This document shows, piece by piece, positions 24,045 through 38,800 of a stretch of DNA of 64,000 nucleotides. The position numbers and the translations under genes were made by a program. The notes beneath the pieces are model-generated. The model saw only the letters and a program-made list of their open reading frames with translations, made no database searches and was not told the origin of the DNA. This DNA is from Dirofilaria immitis (Eukaryota > Nematoda > Chromadorea > Rhabditida > Onchocercidae). Position 1 is the first letter of the stretch. Every line of letters starts with the position of its first letter. Where the stretch lies: NCBI GenBank assembly GCA_024305405.1, contig JAKNDB010000105.1:2480001-2544000 (forward strand). Direction: 5' to 3'.

Positions 24045-27000
24045 AACTTATTATTATAATTTATAGCTGATTTACTACAGTGAGTTTCATAATTCTTCAA
24101 CTTTAGCCAAATCTAAAATAAATTCATAAGTTCAGTTTCAAATTTAAATTGGAATTTTTTTCTTCGATATCGGAATTTTCGAATAAAATGAATTTAGTGA
24201 TGCATGCCATATGTTAGCGTATATTAGATATTTCTAGTCATTTTTTGCCTTCTTAACAAAATTGAAAATTTTTATATATTTTCATCTTTTCTCCTCTTTG
24301 AAAAAATCTCCGGTATGCTTTTTCATTCAATTCAATAAATTCTTTCTGCTAAAGCATTCCTAAAGATTGCTTATAATGCTGATTAGATTGATAAATCTAA
24401 TTAGTTCGAATAAATGTACATTTATAAAATTTTCCTAAGAATCAAATTATCACACTTTACAGCATAAATCATTTCAGAAAAAGTAATACTTCAAGACTTT
24501 TGCTTTTAATAATCACAGTACGTTTCTTAACTATAAATATCATAATCCATAATTATTTCACACTTGGAACTTAAAATGAAAGTGGAATCTCTCGAAATAT
24601 TATCTCTGATTTTTTAGTTGATAATTCCATCGTGTGATTATTATTTATATTGATTTTACTATTAGCCTAAATTAATTTAAAAAATTAAAAGAGACCAAAT
24701 TATTATTAATCAAAAAGTTAAAGAATTAAAAGTAGTTTTAAGATTTTTTTAGTTATTCTTCATTATCATAATACTTACCTTAACAAATAACTGTGCAAAC
24801 ATTTCTCTGTGAGTTTACTGAATTTTTGTTTTAGCTTTATCGAAAGATTTTCCTATTAAAGATATAATGTCTCAAAATTTAAGGTATAGAATAAACCTTA
24901 CAATTAGGGAAACTTTTTGTATTTTGTTTTATAGTATTACTCATTTAAGCTTATACTAAGCTGGTATACAGCTTTGTGTCAATTAGCAATGAATTAAAAA
25001 AGAAAGAATTCATTTGCGATTCGCAAGCAATATAATCCATTAAAAAGTTCGAAATGGTTGTCTGCTTCAAATAACAGGTTACAATAACAGTTGCCTTTAT
25101 TTTTTAGAGGAAATGTTTGAGAGTAACGTTTTTGAAATATTGAAATTGTTTGCTTTAGCTTCCTGAAAACTATGCAACATATATTTCTATATTTAAAGCA
25201 ATGGTCCCGAAAGCAATGGTCCTGTCTCAGTCAGTTTTAATTTGAAAACGTTAATTCGCTATCACACTCTTTCCCTTCCTATATCTATCCTCTTAAAATT
25301 TTAATAATCCCAAAGGAATTATCATTCTATTCCAACGACATTCAACTTTCATGTTATATATAGAACTTATCGGATATCTTCTAACAATCCATAATTCAAA
25401 ACTACGCTTAACCCATTCACTTGCCGCCTAAATGATAGTAGTACTAAAATCATATTATCATACTTACCAGCTTTTTTATACCATAAAAATTTTAAACTGA
25501 TTGAAAAAATAAAGTGATGATGGTTGTTTTACACTCATATTCCTCAGCGTTTGAATTTAAAAGAAGTTTAAATTTGAAAAATGTCTCATCACTAAATGAA
25601 ATTATTTTTTCAAACATCACAATTCAAAGAATTCTTAGAACGCATATTTAACTTTTTTGCAGTAAAAAATTTATGATCAATGAATGAAGAATATTGAATG
25701 TTATAACTGATAGTATATGAAATGGTAATCCTTCGCATTTCTGAATTTTTCACTGTCATTTAAAAATATATTCTCAAGTTATATAACAGTTCTATATTTT
25801 TTTTACAGCTTATAACAATTTGAAAATCTTCATAATGTATTCAATAAGCGGAATATGAGATTTTCGCTAAGATATTTCGAAGACATAAAAATTTAATAAA
25901 TTGAAAATTTCCTTTTTTTTGAAACTTGGTTTATGTTAGGATTACCAACGCCGAGATTAATTTACATTAAATCTTGGATAAGTCATAAATTACTGTAAAT
26001 AATTATTCAAACATTTACGGTGGAAAGACAGAGGATGATATTTGATAAAAATTGGGTTGTAAGAATTATGTATTCTTTTCTTTCTTTCTTTTTTTTTCAT
26101 CTAGCAATTTTTCAAAAATCATGTTATGCTTTTAGCGAATAAATTTTTGACATTTTTAGTTAAATTATATATTTAAAGATTCATATGAAAACAGCAATTT
26201 CATTCATCAATTTACGATTTCACTTTAATTTGTTTTATTTTAAAGTCTTTATCCCTTCAAAATGTCGCTATATATATAATACGAATAGAACTGATTATCT
26301 CTAGCTATATTTTTTCAGTAAATTTCTTCTCACTACTATTATTCGAACTTCAAGCTTATCCTCTTTTTTCTTTTTTAAATTATGGCAGATCGTATCGTTC
26401 ATCATTTTCAAAATAGAACAATATTTTTCTTTAGCATTTTTAAAAGCCATCGAGCATAAAATTTTGTTGATTAGCTTTTAGCTATGAGAAGATTTTGAGA
26501 AAGTATTAATTGAAATATTGTTTCTCAGCTCAATGTGTGCGTATATAAAATTTATGAGAAGTTTTTAGACATCAAATTTGATAAAAAGAATCCCTACCAG
26601 AATAAAAAATAATTATAGATAAAACAACAACTTGTATTGCCTTTAGAATATTAAAATAATTTCAACATATAACCTGTTCTGAAATTTTGATACCAGTTAT
26701 CACTTTTACTTCGTCTCAGTTCAGCAATTTCATTAATTTTGGTTTCTGAGAATCAAATTTATTCTGCAGTGAGATTCATACATATCCATGAAGCTTATGT
26801 TGCTATTCATGACACCATAATATTTCAAATATTTGAAAGTCCTACAAATTCATTGACTGCACTGAATATATTTCATTTAAAATCAAATATGCTAATTAGA
26901 AATAATAACGGAGGGATATTAGTTTTGCGAAAAGATGCCAAAGTTTTTTATAAATATTTAGACTTTGTTTCGGCAAGACGTTATAAAAAACTGCTTGTTC

Positions 27001-27162
27001 GGTAAAATTTTATTCAAAATTGTCTCTATATTATAATATTTCATAAAGTTTTGGCCAATTTACGTTGCTAAAGCTATAAATATGTCATTTTCATCTATCA
27101 CTTGCAAACGAATAAGAATTGCAACAATTCATTCAATGAAATTTCATCTGTTCACTCGAAAT

Positions 27163-27243
27163 TGATCTTTAAATTTTGTTTATATAATATTTGTTAACAA
27201 AACTGATCTTTAAAATTTGTTTATATAGTATTTGTTAACAAAG
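27163..27243. repeat. Tandem duplication, period 41 bp, two copies
   Basis: Two adjacent copies begin TGATCTTTAAA and end TTTGTTAACAAA(A/G). They differ at only a few positions. This is a simple local duplication with no associated gene. Confidence 0.8.
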
Positions 27244-28651
27244 TTTTTAGCCATTCACTGATATTATTGCAAAAATGACAGATAATGTGATATTGATAGC
27301 GATAAATAAGTTCATATTCATTTGCTAGTGCTATTTCTGTAGATTTTAAGGGATGAAAGTTTTTGCATTATGTGAATTTATGTTATCTATTTGAATACAA
27401 ATTATTATTTGAAATAAATTTTTTTATTTTTATTTCGCTGACAAAAGATAATCGCAATATATTAGAAATTTCCATAGTAATAGAAATAGAATTTAAATTT
27501 CATAAAATAAATTACTTTATGAGATAAAATTTATATCTACTGATTGATTATTAATATTTATGCCGTATCTAAAATGCTTCTATTTATGCTTTATGGTATA
27601 CTACTCTCAATTTACTGGAATTTTCTGAAAATTTCGTTGCAAATTTCAGATTTAATATTTGACAATGATTTGCTAACTTTGTATTGGCAGTGGTAATATC
27701 GAATATGGCATTATATCTACCGCTGACACGGGTTATCATGATAACGAATCAAATTACCGCAAACACATCATTACTTAACGATAATGTGCAGCTTGCAACC
27801 AAAAGCGACAATAATGGTCAATTTACAAACATATTGACATATACTGTAGAATATGCAATAGTTGTTATGAGACAATTTAATATTATGAATATAAATGGAC
27901 AATATTATTTATAATATCTTGTCGAATTATGATTTTTTGACCGAAAAGTAAACTATATATGTAAGATACTGTAATTATGACAGATTAATTTATTAATTAA
28001 CTCGTCAAATTTAGAAAAAAAACTTCAGGAAATAATCACAGAAAGATACCGTACCTTATCTATCAAACCCCGTGTGTTTCTATTTTCAATTCTCACGCAA
28101 CACAATTTTCACGCATCATTTATTTCATCTCTTTGTAGTACTTACTTTTAGTAGAAATGAGTGCCCATTTTCAAGCCATACATATTATTATTACTTGCAG
28201 AAATGTTTCTTCTGAGCTTTTCATATAAATTGCATTCATATTTATACAATTGAAAATTTAAGTTTGCTTGTTATTCTGAAATTATCTATTGAATTTAAAG
28301 CTATTACCTTCTTACGATTCCAATTATATGCTATATTATACATGGCCTATGATTAATTAATTTGTTATAGACTTAGAAGATATCCAGGCGTCTTTTTCCT
28401 AAAATCCAAAAGTATTAGAAATTTTTTTCTTACTCTCGCCAATTATAATATTTGCACGTTGATAGTTTGCGAATTCACAAATTATCACTGTTGATAAAAT
28501 AAACGACCGTAAAATTGAAATTATCACCAATTATCTATCGTTCAGATTTAACTAGAAGATTAAGTGAATAGAGCAATATCATAATTTTCATTTCATAACC
28601 GTTTGCTTATCAACCCAATTTGTCAGAATAATGAAAATAATCATGACTCCC

Positions 28652-28677
28652 ATATCTATATATATATATATAGATAT
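28652..28677. repeat. AT-rich palindromic microsatellite
   Basis: A (TA)n run is flanked by ATATC and GATAT and so forms a self-complementary sequence; a partial echo (ATAGATATAG) follows about 10 bp later. Confidence 0.8.
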
Positions 28678-31600
28678 GTAACTATAGATATAGTTTACCA
28701 CTTAATCATGAACCATTCATTGTTTTAATTTGAGTTATGTCATCATGAATGCATGGAAAATCGTGTTTACAACAGCAAATTTGGAGCACTTGAAGAAATT
28801 AGTTAAACTTCCTTTCACTTCTCGACAACATATTCCAATATGCAATTTGTCTTTCTCTTATTTTGCATGAATTATAAAAAAGTTTCTGGAGAACAGAATG
28901 ATTCCTTCTTTCTTTTTCCATAATCTCTTGAATCTTTCATTCAAGAGTACCATCGAATATCAATAATAAATAACAAAAAATGAATAAATAAATAAATAAA
29001 GGTGCACAAACTTAGGCATGAGCAGATTATTTTTGAAGAATTTTTCAACTTGAATTTTTCGTTCCTTGCTATATAAATATTATAGTATTAGTACGTATTA
29101 CTTGAATTTTCATTATTTGCATTTGGTTCATTATGCATATATAGCAATATTAAGCGTTAGTTTTTTGAAACAAAAGTTATTGCGAAAATTTTAAAATTCA
29201 TAAATGTTTGGAAAATTTTTGATGGGAACGTTTTCAGAGCAAAAGAAACGTAATAATTATCTTCGATCTTTTAAGCTTTTTTACTTATTATAAAAAAAAA
29301 TGTTTTTGCTACAGAATTTTTCGAGAAAAATAGAATTAGGAAAAAAACTTTAAATATTCGTCAGATATTTTTCTAAAAACAATACAAGTGTGATAATTCT
29401 TAACTCATTATACATTACTTTTTCGATAATAGTAATGATAATAATTGAGATAATGGTAATATGAATTTGAATTTTCCAAATTCTAGGCATAATTATCAAA
29501 ATATTGTTCTCATATTCGTTCTCAGCATTTTTGGACCTAGCATTTTTTTAGAAGACATGTTATGATCATTGAGACATATATTCCAACTGAATTCAATTAT
29601 CCAATTCCAGTGCCACTTTAAAAACAAATTCTGTTCCATTTCAACTTAAATGAATCTGCTGCATACTAATTTTTTGAACATTTTATTAAATTTTGGTTAA
29701 TCTTTTGGTGACTGTATTTCTATTTTGGTTAACTGTACCAATATTACCTGAAAGTTAATTACATGAAAAAAATTTGAGATGGAAAAGGACAGCTTAATCA
29801 AAGAGCTTAATTGGCATATTAACCATAAAAGATTTTTATGAAACATACTTTTTTAGATCAGAATTTATTCACTTGTAACGAATTTTATTTTTACTATTAT
29901 TGAATCTTAAGAGAATGAATAAAAGTTTATTCCTTCTTACTGTAAACTGTTTTTGCGGGCAATATTCTGTTGGCAATTTGTGCTCGCAAGATAGCTTATT
30001 GTTTGCCATCTATAATTCTAATAAAAATCGGAAAATAAACACTATTTGTTAGGCGAAAGAATAGGACATTTTGATTTTACTTTTAACTCAATAAATTGTT
30101 GTGGTTTTTATCAATTAAGCAAAAGAAAAGAAAAAAATAGGAATCCGAGAAACAAATCTGCAAAGTTTAAATAGGTAGAAATGCCTTCAAAACTTGAATG
30201 GCAAAGTTTGAATTATTATGTCATTTTCAAACCACAAAAATCGAATTTGTATTATTTCTTATTAGTTAACCAATAGTTTAAGTAATATCTTTTATCTGCA
30301 GATTTCTCTTGAGTAGGTAAAAATTATTGTTTTCGAATGCTAAAAAATTTTTGATTACACTGTTGAATTCGTAGCAAAATTTTTTTGCCTTATATGAATA
30401 ACTATCATAAAACATAAAAATATACCAAATTTTTAGTAAATGAATTTCGTAAATAGTGATATAAAAATATAGTTGTCGCCAATCAAAACATGAATTATGG
30501 AAATATGTAATCAAGTTCTTATTCATCACTGAAGAGAGGAGCTTTGTTCGATTCCTCCATAAATAAAGATTAGAAATCACACAAAACTGTTGTTTACATA
30601 TGTTCTTCTTTGGTTTGAACTTGAGCAGTAAAAATTAATTTCACGCTTATAACATGATTTTAGAAAATTCTTATTTTTTGAATTGCAATATATACATTAT
30701 CGTTTTTGATCACAATGCAGCTTCATCCCTCAAGATGCTTCATTTTAAAATTTTCCGAAAAAATCTGGACATAACTACTATAAATTTTCTGTTCAGTGAA
30801 TTGCGCTAAGTTGAAATATTGTAAACATGCACTCTAATTTTGCTTAATAGGCGTTATTTAGAACAATAATAATCTATTATTGGCAACGACAAACAGTAAA
30901 AATATATATTCAGTTTTGACATGCAAGATAAGTTTTGCAGCGTTTATGACCACGATAGCCCAATTGAGGTAACAATGTCATTAAGTTTAAAAATATTTTA
31001 GCTTATTGAAAGTTGGAAAGTTTATTCTTTGCACTTCTACACAAATTTAAAATTGCTCCAATAAATTTTTCTACCATCTTAGATACTAACTAATAAATAT
31101 ATAGGTAATAATTGCAAGCGTAGTCATCAATTAATCAATTAATTTTGTCCCTTTCAAATAATTGAATTTCAATATTAGTAAATTAAGTTCAATCATATTC
31201 CAAATTATCTCGCATGCATCTATTATCGATATCTGCACTGCAATTTTGTAATGAAAAGAATTTAAACAATAAAAAGGTAATATCTGTTCAACAGGGTGGC
31301 AACCCTGCGCTACTATAAAACTTTTACGTAATTGTCTTCATTTTCAATTATAAATTTAGAAATCGAAAATGGTATTACGGCAATTTAAGTTTTAAAACTC
31401 AACTGAATATAATTCAGTGCAAGATTTTATTATTTTTCTTTTCAAAATTTTTTCATTTTCATCTCTTTCCACAAATTCGGTAGTCTTGATATAATAATAT
31501 GATATTTTTTTATAATTACTGGTCCAAACTTCAATATTTGATGTACCTTGACAATTTGATTTGCGTTATTAAAAAAATTTACTGAATTCTAATTTATAAA

Positions 31601-33670
31601 AATGTTACTGAATAATTATTGTAGAACTGAAATCGATCTGAAATATTATTCAAAAAAATGAAACCTCAGCAAAATGGTAATTGAATTAATTGCTTCAGAT
31701 ACGAGCTTACAAGTTTTGATTTGTTTTGATTGTCCTTCCTTAGTGGTGCACGTTAGTGCGCGTTACTGTATAGCCTCATTAATCATTTTAATATTTCCTA
31801 AAAAATGTATGGAAAATCTATCAAATTATTAAGTTATCGATTTTTCTTGTTTACTTTTAAACCCTTCAAACTATTATCTATTTTAAAAATACAGAAAATT
31901 CTATTATTCAATATTGGTATTTTTAATCATATTTGTGATTGCTGCATTAATTTAAAAACATACAAGAGGAGCTCAAAGTAGCATTTATGTAAATGTCTGA
32001 AATTTCTATTGTACTAATGCTTTTTAACTATTGTCTCATTTTTCAAAATAATTTCAGCAAACTTTTTCAAAAATTTATCTCAAATTAACAAATTTTTGTT
32101 TTTGTTAAATTATTTCATCCTGTTACCATTTAAATTTTTTTCTTAATAGATTAATAAAATGAAGTGCCATCAATTACTATCAGTTGTTATAAGCATTTGC
32201 CAAAAAGTTAGATTCATTAAATTAATGGAATATAATTGTCTAGTTATGATTTTGTATTTTGTAATGAAATATGGTTACTCTTTCCTGAAAAAATATGTTT
32301 ATACTAAACATCCCAAATATCTTAATCTGATGCATATAATAGCAAGCGACAAATGGAAAATAAATCTTGGCATAAATCATAAAATTTGATGGCTGTAAAA
32401 CTTTTGATGTGCATTAACATTAATTTTATTTCTAGCATGTCATTTGAAGTTAAACAAAATTTATTAATTTAGCAGCTGAATAATATGAAATCACTCTAAA
32501 TATTTTCGAATCATTCATTTCTTCGATAGGAAGGTAATAAATATACAAGGCAATACATAATTAAATTTTTTGTCAAATCAAAATTTAAAAACGATTGAAT
32601 CGTTTATTTATTATTGTATTTAAGATTTTCAAACTTTTTATCTCTATCGTATTTAAATTTTTTAAATAATACGTTGCAGTTATTACAAAGTTATTGTAGA
32701 GATCCAATATCGCTTATAAAATTCATCTTCTCCATCACAGCTAAGAATATCGAAGCACAAAAATGATCTGAACATTTTTGGATCTTAAACTGATTTGAAA
32801 ATTGATTCTAAAAATAGATAGACTAGCGTATAATACAAAACAGTGGAAAAAATAATTATATTAATGTTAATATTAATTTTAGTAAAGTTAACTTAACTTA
32901 ACTTTTAACTTAAATTTCATACAAAATAATTCATGAAAAATAATGAATATAAGGGATATTCTGAAATATTTTTGGAAAGTTGTGCCAAAGAAGTTAATAT
33001 GGAAACTGCAACAATTTGATGATTTTTTTATTATATAAACCAAAAATTACACTCACATTCTATCTAATTAAAATTGCAACTTTTTTGAAATAAATCAATA
33101 TTCTTTGAATCAGAATTTGCGATCAAATGTAAAGGAATAGATTTTTGGTCTCGCCATATTTGAATTTAAATGCCGCCTATTTTTTCTTTTGGCTTCTTTC
33201 AAGCAGATTCTAGTTGTCATCGTTTTCACGACATTCTCCCATTTGTTTGATCTCCTCATTTATTTGGCTCGAATGTTGCACATTTATCTATAGGTACTGT
33301 TATAACTGTCACAACTAGACATTTCCATTTTCATATCAAACGCGACAAGTCGATTTTGTTAAGATTATGTAATTATCAGTGGTAGATTTGCGTTTATTTC
33401 TAAGAGGAACATTGAAGACTTTTTAAGTTAGAGCAGCAATAATTTTCAATCTTTGCCATGAGTTTATGATGAGAAATCAATTTCGAATATTTGCTATTCT
33501 CTTCGCATTTATTCTTCCAAAACTATCGAAGAGAGCATAAATTGCTCTTTAATGCTTAGCCAAGATTTTCTCAGGTAATCTTTTGACTTCCTATCAAATT
33601 ACAAGTGTCATAAGCCAAACGTTACTTGGCATTTTTGTATAAATTTATCATAAGCATCAAATACTTTAAG

Positions 33671-33717
33671 TATCTATATATCTATATCTATATATATATA
33701 TATATATATATATATAA
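33671..33717. repeat. TA/CTATAT microsatellite
   Basis: TATCTATA-type units run into a pure (TA)n tract of roughly 24 nt. It is likely to be variable in length between individuals. Confidence 0.85.
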
Positions 33718-35860
33718 CAAACAATCTTTCTTTCTAGCATCATTCTGTTTTAATCCAGCATTGATTTCGTAATCCTCACTAGTTACATTCTGAATCTAAA
33801 TAATTTGATTGCAAGCAATGACAATTTTTCAATGGATGAAAATATAAATGCTGAATTTTTTACATAATAATAATTCGTTTCTATACCTTTAGTTGTTAAT
33901 CAGAGTGACAGATTTTAACAACGTTTAGCAAAATTTTCAACTACGACAATATTCAGTTTTGAAATGCATGATATTCATTTTCACTTCGATGAATTCTGAA
34001 TGTTCTAAAGTTGAATTTTTGTTACATAAATTAAAAGTGGCAAAAACAAATTGAAATTTTAATATAACTTGGAAAGTATGAGAACTTAGCGAATGTGATA
34101 ATAACCAAATTTTATGATGTTTTCATCTGCCATTTTGTACGAATTAATTATATATTTTCATTTCATGATCAAATATTTCATGATTCTGAATGTTTCCTTA
34201 TTTAAATCAAGGTTTTACATAATTGAGCAAAAGGTAATATTTTACATTTTATTTGCTAATTATTTATTCCGAGCGAATTCTTTAAATTGATTATTTCATA
34301 TATGTGCTAAAAATATTTATGCTAAAGCCTTACAAATACAAACAAATGTATTTTTAAAATATTGGTTTTCAAGCATATAGAATTTTAAATTGATTTCAAT
34401 GTGTTTTATTGAGATGAGTTTGGTCGTATTTATCTTTATTGGTGGTGTTGGTGTCTAACTAAAATTTAATTATCATTTTGTAATGCTTCATGGATAAAAT
34501 AGATTATCGTTGATCGAAAACATTTTTCGAAAACTATGTAATTATTCTATTGTCTTTATTCTTATAATAAGATAAATAAATGCAAATTTTTCAAAGTTGT
34601 ATTTATTAGGATTGTATCGCTTTTCCAGTCTTTTATTTTTCATTTCTTCTTTGTTATAACATAGAAATAATTTAGATCAAAAATCAAAATGTTATGTTCG
34701 AAGTGAACAAGAAGATAGCTTAATTACTATGAATATTTCGAAAAATTTAAGAACAATAAAAATATATATTAGTTTTTTGTCAACATTTTAGATATTCTTT
34801 GATATCACCGAAAGAGCTGTGATCGAATTTGAAAAAATTTCAGTGAAGAAAAATAAATAAGTTTCTAGATGAGCAATCAAAAACAACAACATATTTAATT
34901 TTTTTTTGAGAAATGCTATCAAACAAAGTAATGAACAAGAAAAATTGCGCATCCGACATTTGTCAAATATTTTTATTACTCTCACTTCTTTACTTTTCCT
35001 TGGAAATTCGAAGTAAATAATTTTTTGTTTTATTCTCATCGAATTTCAGAATATTTGCAAAGAAAACTCCATTCCTGTTCCATGGAATGGAATCAATTAA
35101 CAGAAGAGATTTGTTAATGATTCATTTTGAACTCTTAATTTCATTCAAAAATTTCATCGATATAAATCTTTGTCTTAAAACATCGTCGATATTACGTTGT
35201 CGATATTACTGAAAAATTAAAAGATTTTTCCATTTTATTCTAGTAAGAGTAAATGATAAAATATATTTTACTTTTTCACTTTCTGATGTCATTGCTATCG
35301 ACTTCTTCAGTTTGAAAAAATTTATTTCCATTTATTTACAAATTTGAATAGGCAGAAATAATGGAAAAATGATTTACAAATGCATACTTTTATACAGAAG
35401 AAGAAAATTGTCAAGTTAATTTTATGCTAATATTTGCTTCAGTGCAAATAATCCACGATTTAGTGATAGGTTTTAGGAATTTATTATGACCAAATTTGAA
35501 ACTTCAATTTTCGTTTTATACAAATTACAATGAAATTTTCGAAAATTTTGTTCTTGCTAAATGACAATACGTGTGCATCACTTAGATTGCCATTGTTGAA
35601 TTCATCAACTGTTTCATTCAAATGATTTAAAATCATTGCGCATGATTGATACAAATCAATCATTTGTGATTCATCGACAAAAATATATCATTACGATTGA
35701 TTTTCTTACATGTTTGAATATTTCAAACATGTTTTCAAATTTTTCTGAATTTCATATTTCTTTATTCTTATTCAGTATTGCTACTCTACAAACACATATT
35801 TGTTTGTTTATCGTAATTAACGGACAAAAATGAAAAATAAACAAAGTTAAAAGCAATGAA

Positions 35861-38800
35861 ATGCGGTCATCAAATATCACATTCTCAGTAATACTGATGT
35901 GGTACATTTGCTATCAGGCGCAATCTTTGAATATGCAAATTTCGGATTCATTAATTGAAAAAAGCGCACAAAAGACGGAATTCGTACGCACAGCATGGAG
36001 CGCTGCAACTTATTCGAAACTCAGAATTTACAGTAAGTCATTCCGTATTTTGCAGCATATAATCTCTTCTTATGAGTTTTATTCCAAAAGTTTATCGTAT
36101 TTAGGATGTTACCATATAGGTTGCTTTTCATCATTTTCTATTGGTACTCCCGATGTAATGATATGAATTTATCAATCAATCCAAAAGGCTATTTTTCTAC
36201 TTAGCATATAATTTGAAAATAGTTGTTTTTGTCGGAAGCAATCGAAATATTCATCTGTCATTTTACGTAATGCCCCGAAGCTATTGCAACTGATAAATCT
36301 GTATAACTCTCTTGTTTCATTTTTTATGAGATTTGAAATAGCAGCTATTCTAAAATGTTCTCTCTGATATTTTATCTTTCATATCTGAAACTTATTCATG
36401 AAGAATCAAAAGATTTTAATTTCATTAGTAATTTTTTTTGTGTCATTTTCTGTTTTTTAAAAGTTCTGTTATTCCAACCATTTCTATATAAAAGTGAAAA
36501 ATCTTATCAGAGCCAGAAATTCTTTATATAATCGCTTCTAATTAAAAGTTTGAAATAGAAGTTTAAAATCAATGAAATTTCACTCTGCTCTTTCCAAACC
36601 GTTTTTATTGCTTTTTAAATAATTCAGTATTGTATGCCATATATTCAGGAAAATACAAAGTTAAGAAGAATTACGCGACTTTTCATAGTTTCGTATTTCG
36701 TTATTTTTCTATCATATAAGAATTATGACGACCACAACCGATTTTATTTCAGGCACCAAACTTCATTTATTACTTGATAGAAAATTTTTCTTGCTTTTCT
36801 GATTTTCGCAGAAAGGACGATCCTTATAAGTCAATAAGTAATTCATTCAAGAAGCATTTGGCATGCTGAACTATCTTCTTAAATTATATTCCTGATGATT
36901 TCAAACATGTTGCAGTTTTGGATTATTTAATTGAATATATGTATTATTAAATATGATGTTTTAATGATAACTCTTTAATTTCTAACAACCTGCAAAATTC
37001 TATCTAAACTACTTCGGCTAAATTTCAAGATAAATTATTTCTTAGGATTCAAACTAGCAACATTGACGTATGCTTCTAAAATAATCATTGGTTCATTTCT
37101 TCTTTTCTGAAAAATTCCACAATTTGTTATAGTGAATAATTGAAAAATTGAATATAAATCTAATAATAAAAGGAAGAAAGACTAAAAATAAAATTAGGAA
37201 GTTAGTTTAGAAAAATAAACAAAGAATTATCGTAATTTGTTGCATATATTGAAAATCAAACTAATTGTTGAAAAAGGATTTGAATATAAATTTGGACTTT
37301 ATTATATAAATCGAAGAAAAAACGTGGAAACATAATTTTTGAAAATTATCAATCGAGAAAATAAAATATTTTTCTAATAATTTGAATTTATTGCTACACA
37401 GATTGTGTTATATTGGATCATTTTCTAAATCATCAGATAAAAGTTTCATTTATAATCTAATTGCTCTTTAAAGTTATATAATAATAACATTCAAAATTGA
37501 TGCGAAAGAAGATTTTGTATTTTCTACCAAATAATTTCATTTCATTGAGTAATTTGATATTTTTCTATTTGAACAATATCTATTTCAATTATAATTTCAT
37601 AAAACAAACTTATTAGAGTTATAAAAATGAAAGACTAAATATGTGCTTTTCTTTCTTTCCAGAAAATTATATTCGAAGCGTTTACTACTTACTAAATTTT
37701 CCAAATCGAGACTATCTAAACAGAACAATTAAGACTTCAAATTTTTCTAAATGAGATCAAAAATAGTTTTAAGTTTTCATTTTATGATGATATTATATGA
37801 ACTAGATTACCAAATGCATTAATATGTTCTGATTAAATTGACATTAGTTCAATAAATTGACATTAGTTCATTTTCTCACCGATATATTCAGGAAATACTG
37901 GCAAATTGTTATTATATTAAAAAGTAATATTAACTGGAAAAAGTAACCCATTTTAGAAGAGCAAATTTTTGATAATATCACTATTAAATTTATTTAATAT
38001 GATCAAAAAAACTTGCTACTTTCTATCCACCGCTCATAATAATAGATAAAAGATTTTAATAAAAATGTTGGATTGCTTGCAAATTTTGATCTCATCCTAT
38101 TCATTATTTCATTCAAATTTGTTGTCATTGGATAATCAAATAAAAATTCCCAAGTAAGTTTGAAATCCAAAATCGTTTTTTCTCATATGAATTGTGTTTT
38201 TCAATTGTGCAATTAATTTTATTGAAGAAACACAATAAAAACACAATTATTATCAAGGATTATGGTCAAATGCTAACAAACTTCACATTTTATAAAATTG
38301 CAAAAAAAGTCAAAAAGATTTTCGTATAGCATAATTTTTATCATAAAATTAATTAATAAAAACTGATGGGTACTTTTTATCAGTTATTATCAAGTAATTG
38401 ATAATAACTGATAAGAAGAGAAATGAATTTGAAAAATAAGGTATAAGTAGAAGATTATTAATAGCTAATTCTTCATCAATTATTGAAAAAAAAATGTTTC
38501 ACCTGCTCTTCTCAACATAACTAAGATTATCTTTTGATACATATTGCCTGTTATACAACTATATTATAATTCAGAAATTTAATATTTTAATGAATTTAAT
38601 TCATTGCAAACTATTGTTATGGAAGTTCAGTAGCCATAAAGGGAATAGATTTTCTTGAATTAAAAAATTATTTACTCATATTCAGCTTGCAACTGAAAAG
38701 AAACTGCAATAAATCGTCATTAGCAAATTGTACGAATGAATCACTGACAAATTTCAGATAGGTATTAGCTTCATTTCGAAAATTGAAATATCAATTTCAT

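Larger units (their letters stand above)
21971..35860. other. Gene-poor AT-rich interval of about 14 kb
   Basis: I find no exon chain here. The longest open frames (26739-27005 +, 27684-27914 +, 30278-30580 -, 32159-32389 +) have no recognisable motif, lack supporting splice junctions and are dominated by A/T-rich codons. The interval does contain the 46-bp inverted repeat near 23.8-24.0 kb, a tandem duplication at 27.2 kb, a small GC-rich hairpin at 31292-31307 and AT microsatellites. Any promoter of the downstream Ly-6-like gene would lie at its right end. Confidence 0.6.

Noticed and set aside
30278..30580. 100-residue minus-strand open frame in the gene desert
   Set aside because: Composition is purely AT-driven (Phe, Tyr, Asn, Lys, Ile), with no motif or splice context.
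31292..31307. GC-rich hairpin CAGGGTGGCAACCCTG as a Helitron 3' end
   Set aside because: It is followed by CGCTACTATA rather than a CTRR end; no helicase, 5' TC end or second copy was seen.
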